Notes: generated by a model from the letters alone, not told the origin. A stretch of DNA of 6,807 nt from Alphaproteobacteria bacterium (GCA_030039775.1 JASHUX010000053.1:1-6807); one strand, 5' to 3'. Positions 1-6,598 are shown, counted from the first letter of the stretch. Program-made: numbers and translations.

Positions 1-609
1 CTCGCCGTTCCGGTCCTCGATGCAATAGGCGACGTCGCGCGTCGCGAGGCCCGACGCCTCGTAGCCGAAGAAATGCATCTCGCCCGTTTCGTCGTCGAGA
101 CGCGGATGCGCGGTGAAGGTCTGGCTTCTGAGGCGGCCGCCGTAATTCCATTGGCCCTTGGTTTCGAGCGAGACGGAGTCGACCTCGTAGGGGAGGCCGT
201 CTTCCTTGGTCATCAGCAAGCGCCCGCCGTGCCAGACCGGCGTGGTGTTGGCGACGGTACGATCCTTGCCGAAAACCGAGGGATCGTCGGTATAGGGATT
301 GCGGTAAAGTCCGTGCAGCGCGCGGCGTGCCGCACGATCGTTCTTCAACCGCTCCGTCAGGACGTAGCGTTGCTTGAAATCCGCGTGGCCGTTCCGGATA
401 CGCAGCGAGCTCACCATACCATCGCCGGACAGATACGTGTCCTTGGCGAATTTCGGCGGAAAGGCGTGGTCGGGAATGGCGCGGAACCAAGTGCCGTCGA
501 TCTCGGCAGGAATCGTGTCTTCGACGATCAGGTCGTACAGGTCGCACTCGACCCGCGACGGTGCGTTGAAGCCCTGGAAGTCGAATACCTCGGGGTAGCC
601 GTCAGTCAT
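1..609 (-). CDS. Carotenoid-cleavage-oxygenase family protein, lignostilbene dioxygenase-like (partial, N-terminal 203 aa)
   Basis: Non-haem Fe(II) dioxygenase of the carotenoid cleavage oxygenase family (RPE65/lignostilbene dioxygenase), probably cytoplasmic, which splits a C=C bond of a stilbene or apocarotenoid into two aldehydes. The ORF is open from the ATG to the window edge; the full family length is about 480-500 aa, so less than half is present. Visible family marks are FPPKF (50-54), SGDGMVSS (61-68), YRNPYTDD (102-109), HGGRLL (127-132), KEDGLPYEVD (135-144) and the AHP segment with His168, the expected first of four iron-binding histidines. Aligned from memory to Sphingomonas LsdA, Tyr102 and Lys135 match the Tyr101/Lys134 pair that contacts the phenolic hydroxyl of lignostilbene; LsdA Phe59 falls on Leu60, next to Tyr59. 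The start is firm: GGAGG lies 6 nt upstream and the ATG overlaps the dehydrogenase stop (ATGA), implying coupled translation. Family assignment is strong, the stilbene preference likely, the exact substrate unknown. Confidence 0.88.
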   Translation of the reverse strand, partial: MTDGYPEVFDFQGFNAPSRVECDLYDLIVEDTIPAEIDGTWFRAIPDHAFPPKFAKDTYLSGDGMVSSLRIRNGHADFKQRYVLTERLKNDRAARRALHGLYRNPYTDDPSVFGKDRTVANTTPVWHGGRLLMTKEDGLPYEVDSVSLETKGQWNYGGRLRSQTFTAHPRLDDETGEMHFFGYEASGLATRDVAYCIEDRNGE

Positions 610-1766
610 CGCTCGCCTCCGCGCCGCCGGATTAGACTAGGATTGAGATCGCCGATCCGGGTAATGCCGCACAGCGCCATGGTGGAATCGATTTCGCTTC
701 TCAGCAGTCCGATCGCGTGCGCCACGCCGGCCTCGCCCGCGGTCGCGACCGCATAGGCGGCGGCGCGGCCGATCTGCACCGCCGTAGCGCCCAGTGCCAG
801 CGCCTTCACCACGTCGGCGCCGGTGCGGAAGCCGCTGTCGATCAGGATGGGCAACTTGCCGCCGACCTCGGCGACGAACTCGGGCAAAATCTCGATGGTG
901 GCGACAGCGCCGTCGAGCTGCCGTCCGCCGTGATTGGAAATGACGATGGCGTCGATGCCGGCATCGAGCGCGATCTTGGCTTGGCGCGGATCGGCAAGGC
1001 CCTTCACCATCAGCGGCTTTTTCCACTCGTCGCGGAACCAGCGGATCAAGTCCCAATCGAGCGCGGGCGAGAGGCGCGTGCGCATGTCGGGCGCCGCACC
1101 GCTCGCGCCCCATGGCACATGAAACATGAGCTGCGGCCGGGGAATGCCGTGCGGCCCGATGCGGCTGGTCCAGTCGGGGTGCGTCACGACGTCGAACAGC
1201 TTGGCCGGCGTCCAGGCGAACGGCATCGAGAAGCCGCGCCTGATGTCGCGCAGGCGGCGGCTCGGCACCAGCGTGTCGACGGTGATTTGCAACGCCTCGA
1301 ACCCGGCTTCGTTGGCGAGGCGTGCCCAGGTCTTGGTGGCTTCGCGACTGGGCGGTACATAGAGCTGGAACCACTTTGGGCCGTCGCCCGCCGCCATCGC
1401 CTCGTCGAGCATAACGCTGGCGTTATTCGACAAAACCCAAGGAATGCCGTGCTGGGCTGCGCCCCGCGCCAGGGCCAGCTCGCCCTTGACCCAAAAGGAT
1501 GACGCCAGGCCTAGCGGCGCCACGATCAGCGGCAGCGGAAATTCGCCGCCGAACAGGCTGATCGCGAGCGAGCGTTTCGATACGTCGGCCGGGGCCGCCG
1601 AGACCAGGCGGAAACGCTCGAATGCCGCGGCGTTTTCGGCCAGCGTGCTCTCCGTGCCGGCGCCGCCATCGACATAATCGAACACCATGCGCGGCAGCAC
1701 GCGGCGCGCCGCCGCGCGAAAGTCGGCAATGGAATGAATGCGCTTCAGTTTTCGGGCGGTGTTCAT
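606..1766 (-). CDS. FMN-dependent alpha-hydroxy-acid dehydrogenase/oxidase (lactate/mandelate/glycolate family)
   Basis: A 386-aa TIM-barrel flavoenzyme that oxidises an L-2-hydroxy acid to the 2-oxo acid using FMN. All six classical active-site residues appear: Tyr31 in DYVDGGA, Tyr136 in WFQLYV, Asp164 in TVDTLV, Lys255 in MVKGLADP, and the catalytic His279 with Arg282 in SNHGGRQLDG. The FMN-phosphate site is seen as LIDSGFRTGADVVKAL (308-323) with IGRA (332-335). Length is normal for the family (about 350-400 aa), so the enzyme should be active. No signal peptide is visible; a cytoplasmic or inner-membrane-attached enzyme is expected. The segment around 180-235, where membrane-bound mandelate and lactate dehydrogenases carry their anchoring loop, is long and hydrophobic in part (FSMPFAWTPAKLF), but this does not settle location. 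The start lies 31 nt after the livM stop and has only a weak Shine-Dalgarno. Substrate (lactate, glycolate, mandelate or another aryl hydroxy acid) cannot be decided; it is often labelled LldD by family. Confidence 0.93.
   Translation of the reverse strand: MNTARKLKRIHSIADFRAAARRVLPRMVFDYVDGGAGTESTLAENAAAFERFRLVSAAPADVSKRSLAISLFGGEFPLPLIVAPLGLASSFWVKGELALARGAAQHGIPWVLSNNASVMLDEAMAAGDGPKWFQLYVPPSREATKTWARLANEAGFEALQITVDTLVPSRRLRDIRRGFSMPFAWTPAKLFDVVTHPDWTSRIGPHGIPRPQLMFHVPWGASGAAPDMRTRLSPALDWDLIRWFRDEWKKPLMVKGLADPRQAKIALDAGIDAIVISNHGGRQLDGAVATIEILPEFVAEVGGKLPILIDSGFRTGADVVKALALGATAVQIGRAAAYAVATAGEAGVAHAIGLLRSEIDSTMALCGITRIGDLNPSLIRRRGGER
616..620 (-). promoter_or_regulatory. Strong Shine-Dalgarno of the oxygenase gene, inside the dehydrogenase 3' end
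   Basis: GGAGG lies 6 nt before the ATG at 609, inside the last codons of the dehydrogenase gene. Together with the ATGA overlap it fixes the start and indicates that the oxygenase is translated well rather than merely by read-through. Confidence 0.8.
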
Positions 1767-1797
1767 GTCAGGACTTTACGCGAATGCACGGGAGAAC

Positions 1798-2796
1798 TCA
1801 CTCCGCCGCTTCGGCTAATAGCGTCTTCGGCGGATGGCGGCGGACGGACAGGCCCTGAACGCCGAAGCGGTCGCGGATTTCGGGCCACAAGCCGTTGGGC
1901 GCATAAAGCATCAGCACCATCGCCGCCGCGCCGAGCGCGATCAGGTACCACGCGCCCGAGAGATTGAGCTCGTTGGTGAAGATTTCGCGCAGGCCGAAAT
2001 AAATCGCGGTGCCGATGATCGGCCCCTCCAGCGTGCCGATGCCCCCGACGATGGTGATGAACAGCATCGCCACCACCCAGTTCGGATCGAACGCCTGGCC
2101 CGGGCCCATCGAGAGCTGCGCCGTGAAGTAAACCGCGCCCGCCAAGCCGCAGCCGGCGCCCGCAATCACGAACACGATGAACCGGCTCATCCAGACATCG
2201 ACGCCGAGGCTAGCGGCGGCGAGGTCGTTGTCGCGAATGCTCATGAGCCCGAGGCCGATCGAGGACCGCATCAGCGTGTAGGAGCCCCACACCGCCGCGA
2301 ACGCCAGGCCCGCCGCGATCCAGAAAATCACTTGATCGAACCAGTCGAAATTGATCAGCGGCAGCACGTCGCTCAGCTGATAGCCGGAGGCGCCGCCGAG
2401 CTCGGGCGTTCGCGAGATGAAGCTCGCGATCATGTCCGACAGAATCCAGGTGCCGATGGCGAAATAGATGACGCGGAGCCGAAACATGAAAAGCGCCGCC
2501 AGCGCCGCCATCGCCGCCGAAAACACGAGCGACAGCGGCATCACCCAATAGGGCGACACGTTGAGCTTCAGCGAGGCGTAGAACAGGCAATAGGTGCCGA
2601 GGCCGATGAACATCTGCTGGCCCATGCACAGCAGGCCGGCATAGCCCGCGAGCAGGTTCCACAGCTCCGCCATGGCAAGATAGAGGAACATTTCCGACAT
2701 GAAGCGCAGCGCCCCGGCCCAATCGTAGATCGGCGCCACGAGTCCGGCGGCTGCGGCGACCGCCACGTAGAGGATGAACGCGACCGCGGCTTTCAT
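1798..2796 (-). CDS. livM: HAAT-family ABC transporter permease, LivM type
   Basis: A 332-aa integral inner-membrane permease that pairs with LivH to form the channel of a branched-chain amino-acid/amide-type ABC importer. The LivM hallmark NLLAGYAGLLCMGQQ (about 47-61) is present, followed by FIGLGTY; the cytoplasmic coupling region is seen as MSIRDNDLAAASLGVDV (about 193-209), and the late VGGIGTLEGPIIGTA segment is typical. Hydrophobic stretches are spread through the whole protein, fitting the usual 8-10 helices. The ATG at 2796 overlaps the livH stop by 4 nt (ATGA), which fixes the start; the same reading frame is open far upstream, but that part only shadows livH. The C-terminal tail (about 305-332) is charged and soluble. 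Canonical LivM has Ser-Leu-Gly-His where this protein has Cys-Met-Gly-Gln-Gln, a difference that may reflect a non-amino-acid substrate. Confidence 0.95.
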   Translation of the reverse strand: MKAAVAFILYVAVAAAAGLVAPIYDWAGALRFMSEMFLYLAMAELWNLLAGYAGLLCMGQQMFIGLGTYCLFYASLKLNVSPYWVMPLSLVFSAAMAALAALFMFRLRVIYFAIGTWILSDMIASFISRTPELGGASGYQLSDVLPLINFDWFDQVIFWIAAGLAFAAVWGSYTLMRSSIGLGLMSIRDNDLAAASLGVDVWMSRFIVFVIAGAGCGLAGAVYFTAQLSMGPGQAFDPNWVVAMLFITIVGGIGTLEGPIIGTAIYFGLREIFTNELNLSGAWYLIALGAAAMVLMLYAPNGLWPEIRDRFGVQGLSVRRHPPKTLLAEAAE

Positions 2797-3662
2797 GGCA
2801 GCTTGATTCCCATCAGACCTTGCGGCCGGAATAGGACGACCGCGAAAAACGCGACGTGAACATAAAAAATGCCGGCGTCGGGATCGAAATGGAGGCCGAT
2901 CAACTGGGCCAGGCCCAACAAAAAGCCGCCGAGCAACGCGCCCCAAAATGAACCGAAACCGCCGATAACGATGACCTCGAACGCCACCAGCAGATTGGCG
3001 AGGCCTGAGAACGGCGTGAAGGTCGAGCGCATCGCCAGCAGCATGCCGGCGACCGCCGCCATTGCCATGGCGAAGCCCATCGTGATGTTGAAGACGCGCG
3101 TCGGCTTGACGCCCATCAGGCGCGCGACGTCGCGATTGTCGGCGGTGGCGCGGATGGCGCGGCCGAACGCGGTGCGGGAAATCGCGAGCTGCAGCGCGAC
3201 GAAGAAGGCGATCGCTAGCGCCAAGGTGATCAGCGGCAATACGCCGATCGACACGCTGCCGAGTGAAATGCTGAGCCGAGATAGGCCGCCCGCGGTCAGG
3301 CTGCGGACATCGGTGCCGAACAGCTCGAACATCGCGTTCTGCAACACGATGGAAAAGCCGAAGGTCAACAGGATCGGCCCAAAGAGATCGGGCGCGGTCA
3401 CGACGCAGTTGAACAGCACCGCTTGCACGACGTAGCCGACGAAGAAGAACAGCGCCGCGACCGGGATCAGCAACCAGAGGGGATTGACGCCGACCAATTG
3501 CGCCGAGGCGAACACGCCGACGAACGCGGCCATGACGATGAACTCGCCGTGCGAAATGTTGACAAAGCGCATCACCCCGACCACCAGCGCCAGCCCAACG
3601 CCAAGCACGCCGTAAAGCCCGCCGAGGCAAATGCCGTTGATGAAGAGATCGACCCAGACCAT
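2793..3662 (-). CDS. livH: HAAT-family ABC transporter permease, LivH type
   Basis: A 289-aa inner-membrane permease, the partner of LivM. The sequence begins with a hydrophobic helix containing NGICLGGLYGVLGVGLAL and then the LivH signature FVNISHGEF (about 33-41). The cytoplasmic loop that docks on the ATPases is seen as AIRATADNRDVARLMGV (about 170-186), and the conserved IGGFGSFWGALLGG segment lies near 233-246. The C-terminus FRPQGLMG matches the usual LivH ending. Length is normal (about 285-310 aa). The ATG lies 5 nt downstream of the livF stop with a weak GGAA ribosome site about 10 nt upstream, so translation probably depends on coupling to livF. No defects are seen. Confidence 0.96.
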   Translation of the reverse strand: MVWVDLFINGICLGGLYGVLGVGLALVVGVMRFVNISHGEFIVMAAFVGVFASAQLVGVNPLWLLIPVAALFFFVGYVVQAVLFNCVVTAPDLFGPILLTFGFSIVLQNAMFELFGTDVRSLTAGGLSRLSISLGSVSIGVLPLITLALAIAFFVALQLAISRTAFGRAIRATADNRDVARLMGVKPTRVFNITMGFAMAMAAVAGMLLAMRSTFTPFSGLANLLVAFEVIVIGGFGSFWGALLGGFLLGLAQLIGLHFDPDAGIFYVHVAFFAVVLFRPQGLMGIKLP

Positions 3663-3667
3663 CGCGC

Positions 3668-4366
3668 TCAGGTTCCGAAATACGCGTGGCTGAGCGCGTC
3701 GAAGCTTAGCGCCTTGGAACGGCCTTCGAGCGTGACGCGGCCTTTGAGCAAACAGTAGGTGTAATCCGACGCCGCGGCCGCGCGTTTAACCTCCTGCTCG
3801 ACGATGATGATCGAGGTGCCTTCGGCGCGGATCGCCGGAAACGACTTGTAGATCTGGTCGACCACCACCGGCGCCAGGCCCTGGCTGATCTCGTCGGCGA
3901 GCAGAAGTCGCGGATTGGCCATCAGCGCGCGACCGATCGCCACCATTTGCTGCTCGCCGCCGGATAGCACGAACGGCATCTCGCGGCCGCGATTGGCGAT
4001 GGTGGGGAACAGCTCGTAGACCTTCGGCAGGGTCCAATAGCCGGTGCGGCCGGTGTAGCCGCCCATGATCAGGTTTTCCTCGATGGTCATGTTTTGGAAC
4101 AGGAGCCGGCCCTCGGGCACCAGCGCCATGCCGAGCTGCGCGATCTGCTCGGCGGGCAGGCCGCCGACTTGCTGCCCGTCGAACGTAATGCTGCCGCGCT
4201 TCGACGCGATCAGCCCGGCCACCGACTTGAGGAACGTGGTCTTGCCGGCGCCGTTGGCGCCGATCAGCGCCACGGTCTGACCGGCCTCGACCGAAACGCC
4301 GATCTCGAACAGCGCCTGCAGATCGCCGTAAAAAACATTGAGGCCCGCGACCTCAAGCAGCTTCAT
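3668..4366 (-). CDS. livF: HAAT-family ABC transporter ATP-binding protein, LivF type
   Basis: A 232-aa cytoplasmic ATPase, one of two that power the importer. Walker A is GANGAGKT (36-43), the Q-loop region is VPEGR (83-87) as in LivF proteins, the ABC signature is LSGGEQQ (134-140), and Walker B is LLLADE with Asp158 and catalytic Glu159. The switch position after IIIVE is Gln191 rather than His, which is usual for LivF (VEQ). Walker B reads LLLADEISQGLAP rather than the more common LLLLDEPSLGLAP, a mild variant that keeps the catalytic residues. Length is normal (about 230-240 aa). The start codon lies inside the end of livG (14-nt overlap), with only a weak G-rich ribosome site, consistent with coupled translation of the two ATPases. 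Confidence 0.96.
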   Translation of the reverse strand: MKLLEVAGLNVFYGDLQALFEIGVSVEAGQTVALIGANGAGKTTFLKSVAGLIASKRGSITFDGQQVGGLPAEQIAQLGMALVPEGRLLFQNMTIEENLIMGGYTGRTGYWTLPKVYELFPTIANRGREMPFVLSGGEQQMVAIGRALMANPRLLLADEISQGLAPVVVDQIYKSFPAIRAEGTSIIIVEQEVKRAAAASDYTYCLLKGRVTLEGRSKALSFDALSHAYFGT

Positions 4367-5084
4367 CGGCGGCGAGCCCCATATAAATCTGCTTCACCAC
4401 CGGGGAACCGAGGACCTCGACGGGCGGTCCGTCGAGCAGCTTCTTGCCGAAATGGAGGAGGAGGATGCGGTCGGCGGCGGCGCGCAGCGCGTGCGCGATA
4501 TGCTCGACCCAGATGATGGCGTGATCGCGCTTCAGCGTGACGATCAGCGCGGCCAATTCCTCGACCTCGCGCTCGGTCAAGCCGCCCGCAACCTCATCGA
4601 GCAGCAGGAGTTTCGCCTTCGAGGCCACAGCCTTCGCCAGTTCGAGCCGCTTCCGGTCGAGTAGGGTCAGGCTGCCGCCGAATAGTTCGGCTTTGGCGGC
4701 GAGGCCGAACTCCCGCAGCACCCCGACTACCCAATCTTCTGCTGCGCCGCCGGTCAGGCCGGCGCCGTATTGCGCCGCGACCAGCAAGTTCTCGTAGACG
4801 GTGAGCTTCGGAAACGGCTGCGGGATCTGGAATGCGCGCACGATGCCGGCGCGGGCGCGCTTGTAGGCGGGAACGTTCGTCACGTCGACGCCGTCGAAGC
4901 GGACCGTGCCGGCGTCGGGCGACAGCGTGCCGGCGATGAGATTGAACACCGAGCTCTTGCCGGCGCCGTTCGGCCCGATCACGCCAAGGCATTCGCCGAC
5001 ATAGACGGCGATGTCGACCTGGTCGGCCACCACCACCGCGCCGAAGCGTTTCGACAAGCCCGAGACGTTGAGTAGCGCGGTCAC
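4353..5084 (-). CDS. livG: HAAT-family ABC transporter ATP-binding protein, LivG type
   Basis: A 243-aa cytoplasmic ATPase, partner of LivF. Walker A is GPNGAGKS (37-44), the Q-loop glutamine is Gln86 (AFQIPQPF), Walker B is LLLLDE with Asp163 and Glu164, and the switch histidine is His195 (WVEHIAHAL). The ABC signature is divergent: the LSGGQ position reads LTLLDRKRLELA (139-150), a form I recall in part of the LivG family, so probably still functional opposite LivF's canonical LSGGEQ. The start is GTG at 5084: family homology begins at once (LLNVSGLSKRFG), and an in-frame TGA lies about 20 nt upstream, inside the hairpin loop, so no longer N-terminus is possible. A G-rich ribosome site is folded into that hairpin. 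The gene lies 71 nt after the binding-protein gene and overlaps livF by 14 nt. Confidence 0.95.
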   Translation of the reverse strand: MTALLNVSGLSKRFGAVVVADQVDIAVYVGECLGVIGPNGAGKSSVFNLIAGTLSPDAGTVRFDGVDVTNVPAYKRARAGIVRAFQIPQPFPKLTVYENLLVAAQYGAGLTGGAAEDWVVGVLREFGLAAKAELFGGSLTLLDRKRLELAKAVASKAKLLLLDEVAGGLTEREVEELAALIVTLKRDHAIIWVEHIAHALRAAADRILLLHFGKKLLDGPPVEVLGSPVVKQIYMGLAADEAA

Positions 5085-5096
5085 GGACTGATTCCA

Positions 5097-5119
5097 CCCT
5101 CCCCCTCAAGGGGCGAGGG
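5097..5119 (-). promoter_or_regulatory. Intercistronic stem-loop overlapping the livG ribosome site
   Basis: On the minus strand CCCTC-G-CCCC, loop TTGA, then GGGG-GAGGG forms a 9-bp GC-rich stem with one bulged G. It lies between the binding-protein stop and the livG GTG. The 3' arm contains GGAGG (5102-5098), and with GGTGG (5098-5094) it is the only purine-rich ribosome site for livG, so folding would mask it. There is no T-run after the stem, so a simple intrinsic terminator is unlikely. Such stem-loops after binding-protein genes are known to help keep receptor levels above those of the membrane complex; it could also be a copy of a dispersed GC-rich palindromic repeat. Confidence 0.6.
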
Positions 5120-5155
5120 ATATATGTCGACCGCGATCATTGCGACGGGAGCGGC

Positions 5156-6469
5156 CTAGCCCGCGTACGGCTTCAATTTCGCCTGTACAGGAATAGAAGG
5201 CGCCATTTTGTCCGTGACCACGAGCAGGTCGTACCTGAACTTGCCGCCTTTCGTTAGGTTCCACTGCCCGGTGCACATCGGCGTCGGCGACACGTTCGGG
5301 ATATGCGTGCTCTTGAAGTCGATGCGGCCGGTGATGGTCTCGACGTCGAGGTTCTTTACGGCGTCGCGGATCGCGACCTTGTTCTTCGGGTCGGCGGCGG
5401 TGCGCAAGGCCGAAATGCCGGCATCCCACAGGCCCAGCGTGTAGCCAAGCGGTTGGGTCCATTGCTTGCCGGTTTCGCTTTCCCACGCCGCGGCGAATTC
5501 TTTCGCGGTTTGTCCGGTGACCGGCGAGCGGTACGGCCAGGCCGGCGTCCACCACACTTCCGTGGTGACGCCGTCGCCGTGATCGCCCAGCGCTTCGATC
5601 GACGCGGGGAACAATGGGGCGCCGGCAATGGTCAGGATTTTCGGTTGATATTTTTGCTGCGCCATCTGGTTGACGATCACGACCATCTGCTCGGAGCTGG
5701 AATAGGCCACGACGATGTCCGCGTTCCCGTTCTTGAACTTGGTGACCTGGTTCGAGAAATCGTTGTTTGTCGGCTGGAAGTAACCGCCTGCTACGATCTT
5801 GTAGCCCTCTCTGGCAGCGGCGGCAGGAACGCCGATATGCTCGTTGCCCATACTCCGTCCGGCGGGATCGTCCTGAAACAGCGATGCGACGATCTTGTCG
5901 GTCTGCAGTTCGTTCCACGTCGCGATGTAGCTGGCGAGCATGTCGCCGATGCTAAACCCCATATGGAAGCTGAAGGGAAAGCCGGTATAGCCCGGCCCCG
6001 GCATCTTGCCGCGGCCGATGACGAAAGCTTCCCACGGCGCCATCCCCGACAGCGCCGGCACGCCGCGGGCGTCGGCAAGCGGTCCGACCGACAATACGGC
6101 GGCGCCGTTATTGGCCAGGATGAAATCGCAGCGCTCGCGCAGTACGAGCTCGTTCGAAACGCGCGCCGATACATCGTTGTCCGACTGGTTGTCCTTGACG
6201 ATGATGTCGAGGGCGTAGCTACGGCCGCCGTTCTTGATCCCAGAGCCGATCGCCGTTTTAACCTTGTCCAAAATCCAGGAATCCGGTGCATTGAAATTGG
6301 CCAGCGGTCCCGACCGGGCGCCGATGTAGCCGAGCCTGATGGTGCTGGAATCCGCGCCCCAGACATTGACCAGCGGCAACGTCGTTGTCGCCGCGGCGGC
6401 GCCAAACGCGCCCCCGGCCTTGAGCACGGCACGCCGGCCGAAAGTCGGTCCGGATGGTTGCCCGGTCAT
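5156..6469 (-). CDS. Tat-exported periplasmic substrate-binding protein of the LivJ/LivK-like (HAAT) ABC family
   Basis: A 437-aa receptor that captures the solute in the periplasm and hands it to LivHM. The N-terminus has a twin-arginine signal: FGRRAVLK (10-17, Arg12-Arg13), then an alanine-rich hydrophobic stretch (18-36) and a likely cut near WGA/D (39/40). The mature part starts with TIRLGYIGARSGPLA, the usual first strand of the type 1 periplasmic fold, and contains DNQSDNDVSARV (93-104), the family segment after the second strand, and WWTPAWPYRSPVTGQ (306-320) with GYTLGLWDAGISALRTA (342-358) in the C-terminal lobe. It is longer than E. coli LivJ/LivK (about 345-370 mature residues). 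The ATG has an ideal ribosome site (GGAGG, 8 nt upstream). It is the first gene of the array. The ligand is unknown; neighbours suggest an aromatic or hydroxy-acid rather than leucine-type ligand. Confidence 0.94.
   Translation of the reverse strand: MTGQPSGPTFGRRAVLKAGGAFGAAAATTTLPLVNVWGADSSTIRLGYIGARSGPLANFNAPDSWILDKVKTAIGSGIKNGGRSYALDIIVKDNQSDNDVSARVSNELVLRERCDFILANNGAAVLSVGPLADARGVPALSGMAPWEAFVIGRGKMPGPGYTGFPFSFHMGFSIGDMLASYIATWNELQTDKIVASLFQDDPAGRSMGNEHIGVPAAAAREGYKIVAGGYFQPTNNDFSNQVTKFKNGNADIVVAYSSSEQMVVIVNQMAQQKYQPKILTIAGAPLFPASIEALGDHGDGVTTEVWWTPAWPYRSPVTGQTAKEFAAAWESETGKQWTQPLGYTLGLWDAGISALRTAADPKNKVAIRDAVKNLDVETITGRIDFKSTHIPNVSPTPMCTGQWNLTKGGKFRYDLLVVTDKMAPSIPVQAKLKPYAG
6353..6469 (-). 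other. Twin-arginine (Tat) signal peptide of the substrate-binding protein
   Basis: Residues 1-39 show a polar n-region, paired arginines at 12-13 in GRRAVLK, an alanine/glycine-rich core and a small-residue end (VNVWGA) before Asp40. Position +2 after the RR is Val instead of the consensus Phe, a tolerated change. Tat export means the receptor would be folded before crossing the membrane, unlike the Sec-exported E. coli LivJ/LivK. Confidence 0.75.
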
Positions 6470-6477
6470 CGCTTCTT

Positions 6478-6482
6478 CCTCC
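6478..6482 (-). promoter_or_regulatory. Strong Shine-Dalgarno of the substrate-binding protein gene
   Basis: GGAGG (within AGGGAGGA) sits 8 nt before the ATG at 6469. It is the best-spaced ribosome site of the transporter genes and fits high expression of the receptor relative to the membrane components; it also confirms the chosen start. Confidence 0.85.
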
Positions 6483-6522
6483 CTGATTCTTATGTCGTAT
6501 ATCGGCCTTCAACCTATGGCAA

Positions 6523-6539
6523 AGCGCCAAGCCTGCCAA
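6523..6539 (-). promoter_or_regulatory. Weak sigma-54-like (-24/-12) promoter candidate
   Basis: The minus strand reads TTGGCAGGCTTGGCGCT, with GG and GC separated by the required 10 nt, against the consensus TGGCACG-N4-TTGCW. The -24 half is good, the -12 half matches only GCT. It would place the transcription start about 40 nt ahead of the binding-protein ATG. With no enhancer-binding activator visible this remains speculative. Confidence 0.2.
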
Positions 6540-6572
6540 GGACCGCGAAATCGTGATCGAGATACGCGCCGT

Positions 6573-6598
6573 ACAACTCGGGGTGACGAGATAGTTGT
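6573..6598. repeat. Inverted repeat, candidate operator
   Basis: Perfect ACAACT / AGTTGT arms (6573-6578 and 6593-6598) have centres 20 bp apart, two helical turns, and between them a nested CTCG / CGAG pair (6577-6580 and 6587-6590). The spacing suits a dimeric regulator bound to one face of the DNA. The position, roughly the middle of the divergent region, is right for an operator, but a 6-bp match can arise by chance. Confidence 0.35.

Noticed and set aside
73..756. 227-codon plus-strand open frame opposite the oxygenase and dehydrogenase 3' end
   Set aside because: It spans two real genes on the opposite strand, both with clear family motifs, and has no motif of its own.
1834..2859. 341-codon plus-strand open frame opposite livM
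   Set aside because: Extreme Arg/His/Glu content with no family features; it is the antisense image of hydrophobic livM codons.
2797..3630. A long minus-strand open frame upstream of and continuous with livM (would give a 610-aa protein)
   Set aside because: The upstream part is arginine-rich, lacks membrane segments and lies out of frame inside livH, which has full LivH homology. The real livM start is the ATG at 2796 overlapping the livH stop.
5097..5119. Intrinsic terminator between the binding-protein gene and livG
   Set aside because: The hairpin is strong but is followed by GGTGGAATCAG rather than a T-run, and the genes downstream need to be transcribed; it is listed as a regulatory stem-loop instead.
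5303..6556. 417-codon plus-strand open frame opposite the binding-protein gene
   Set aside because: Composition is Arg/Gly/Asp-rich with no recognisable motif and mirrors the high-GC codon bias of the real gene on the other strand.
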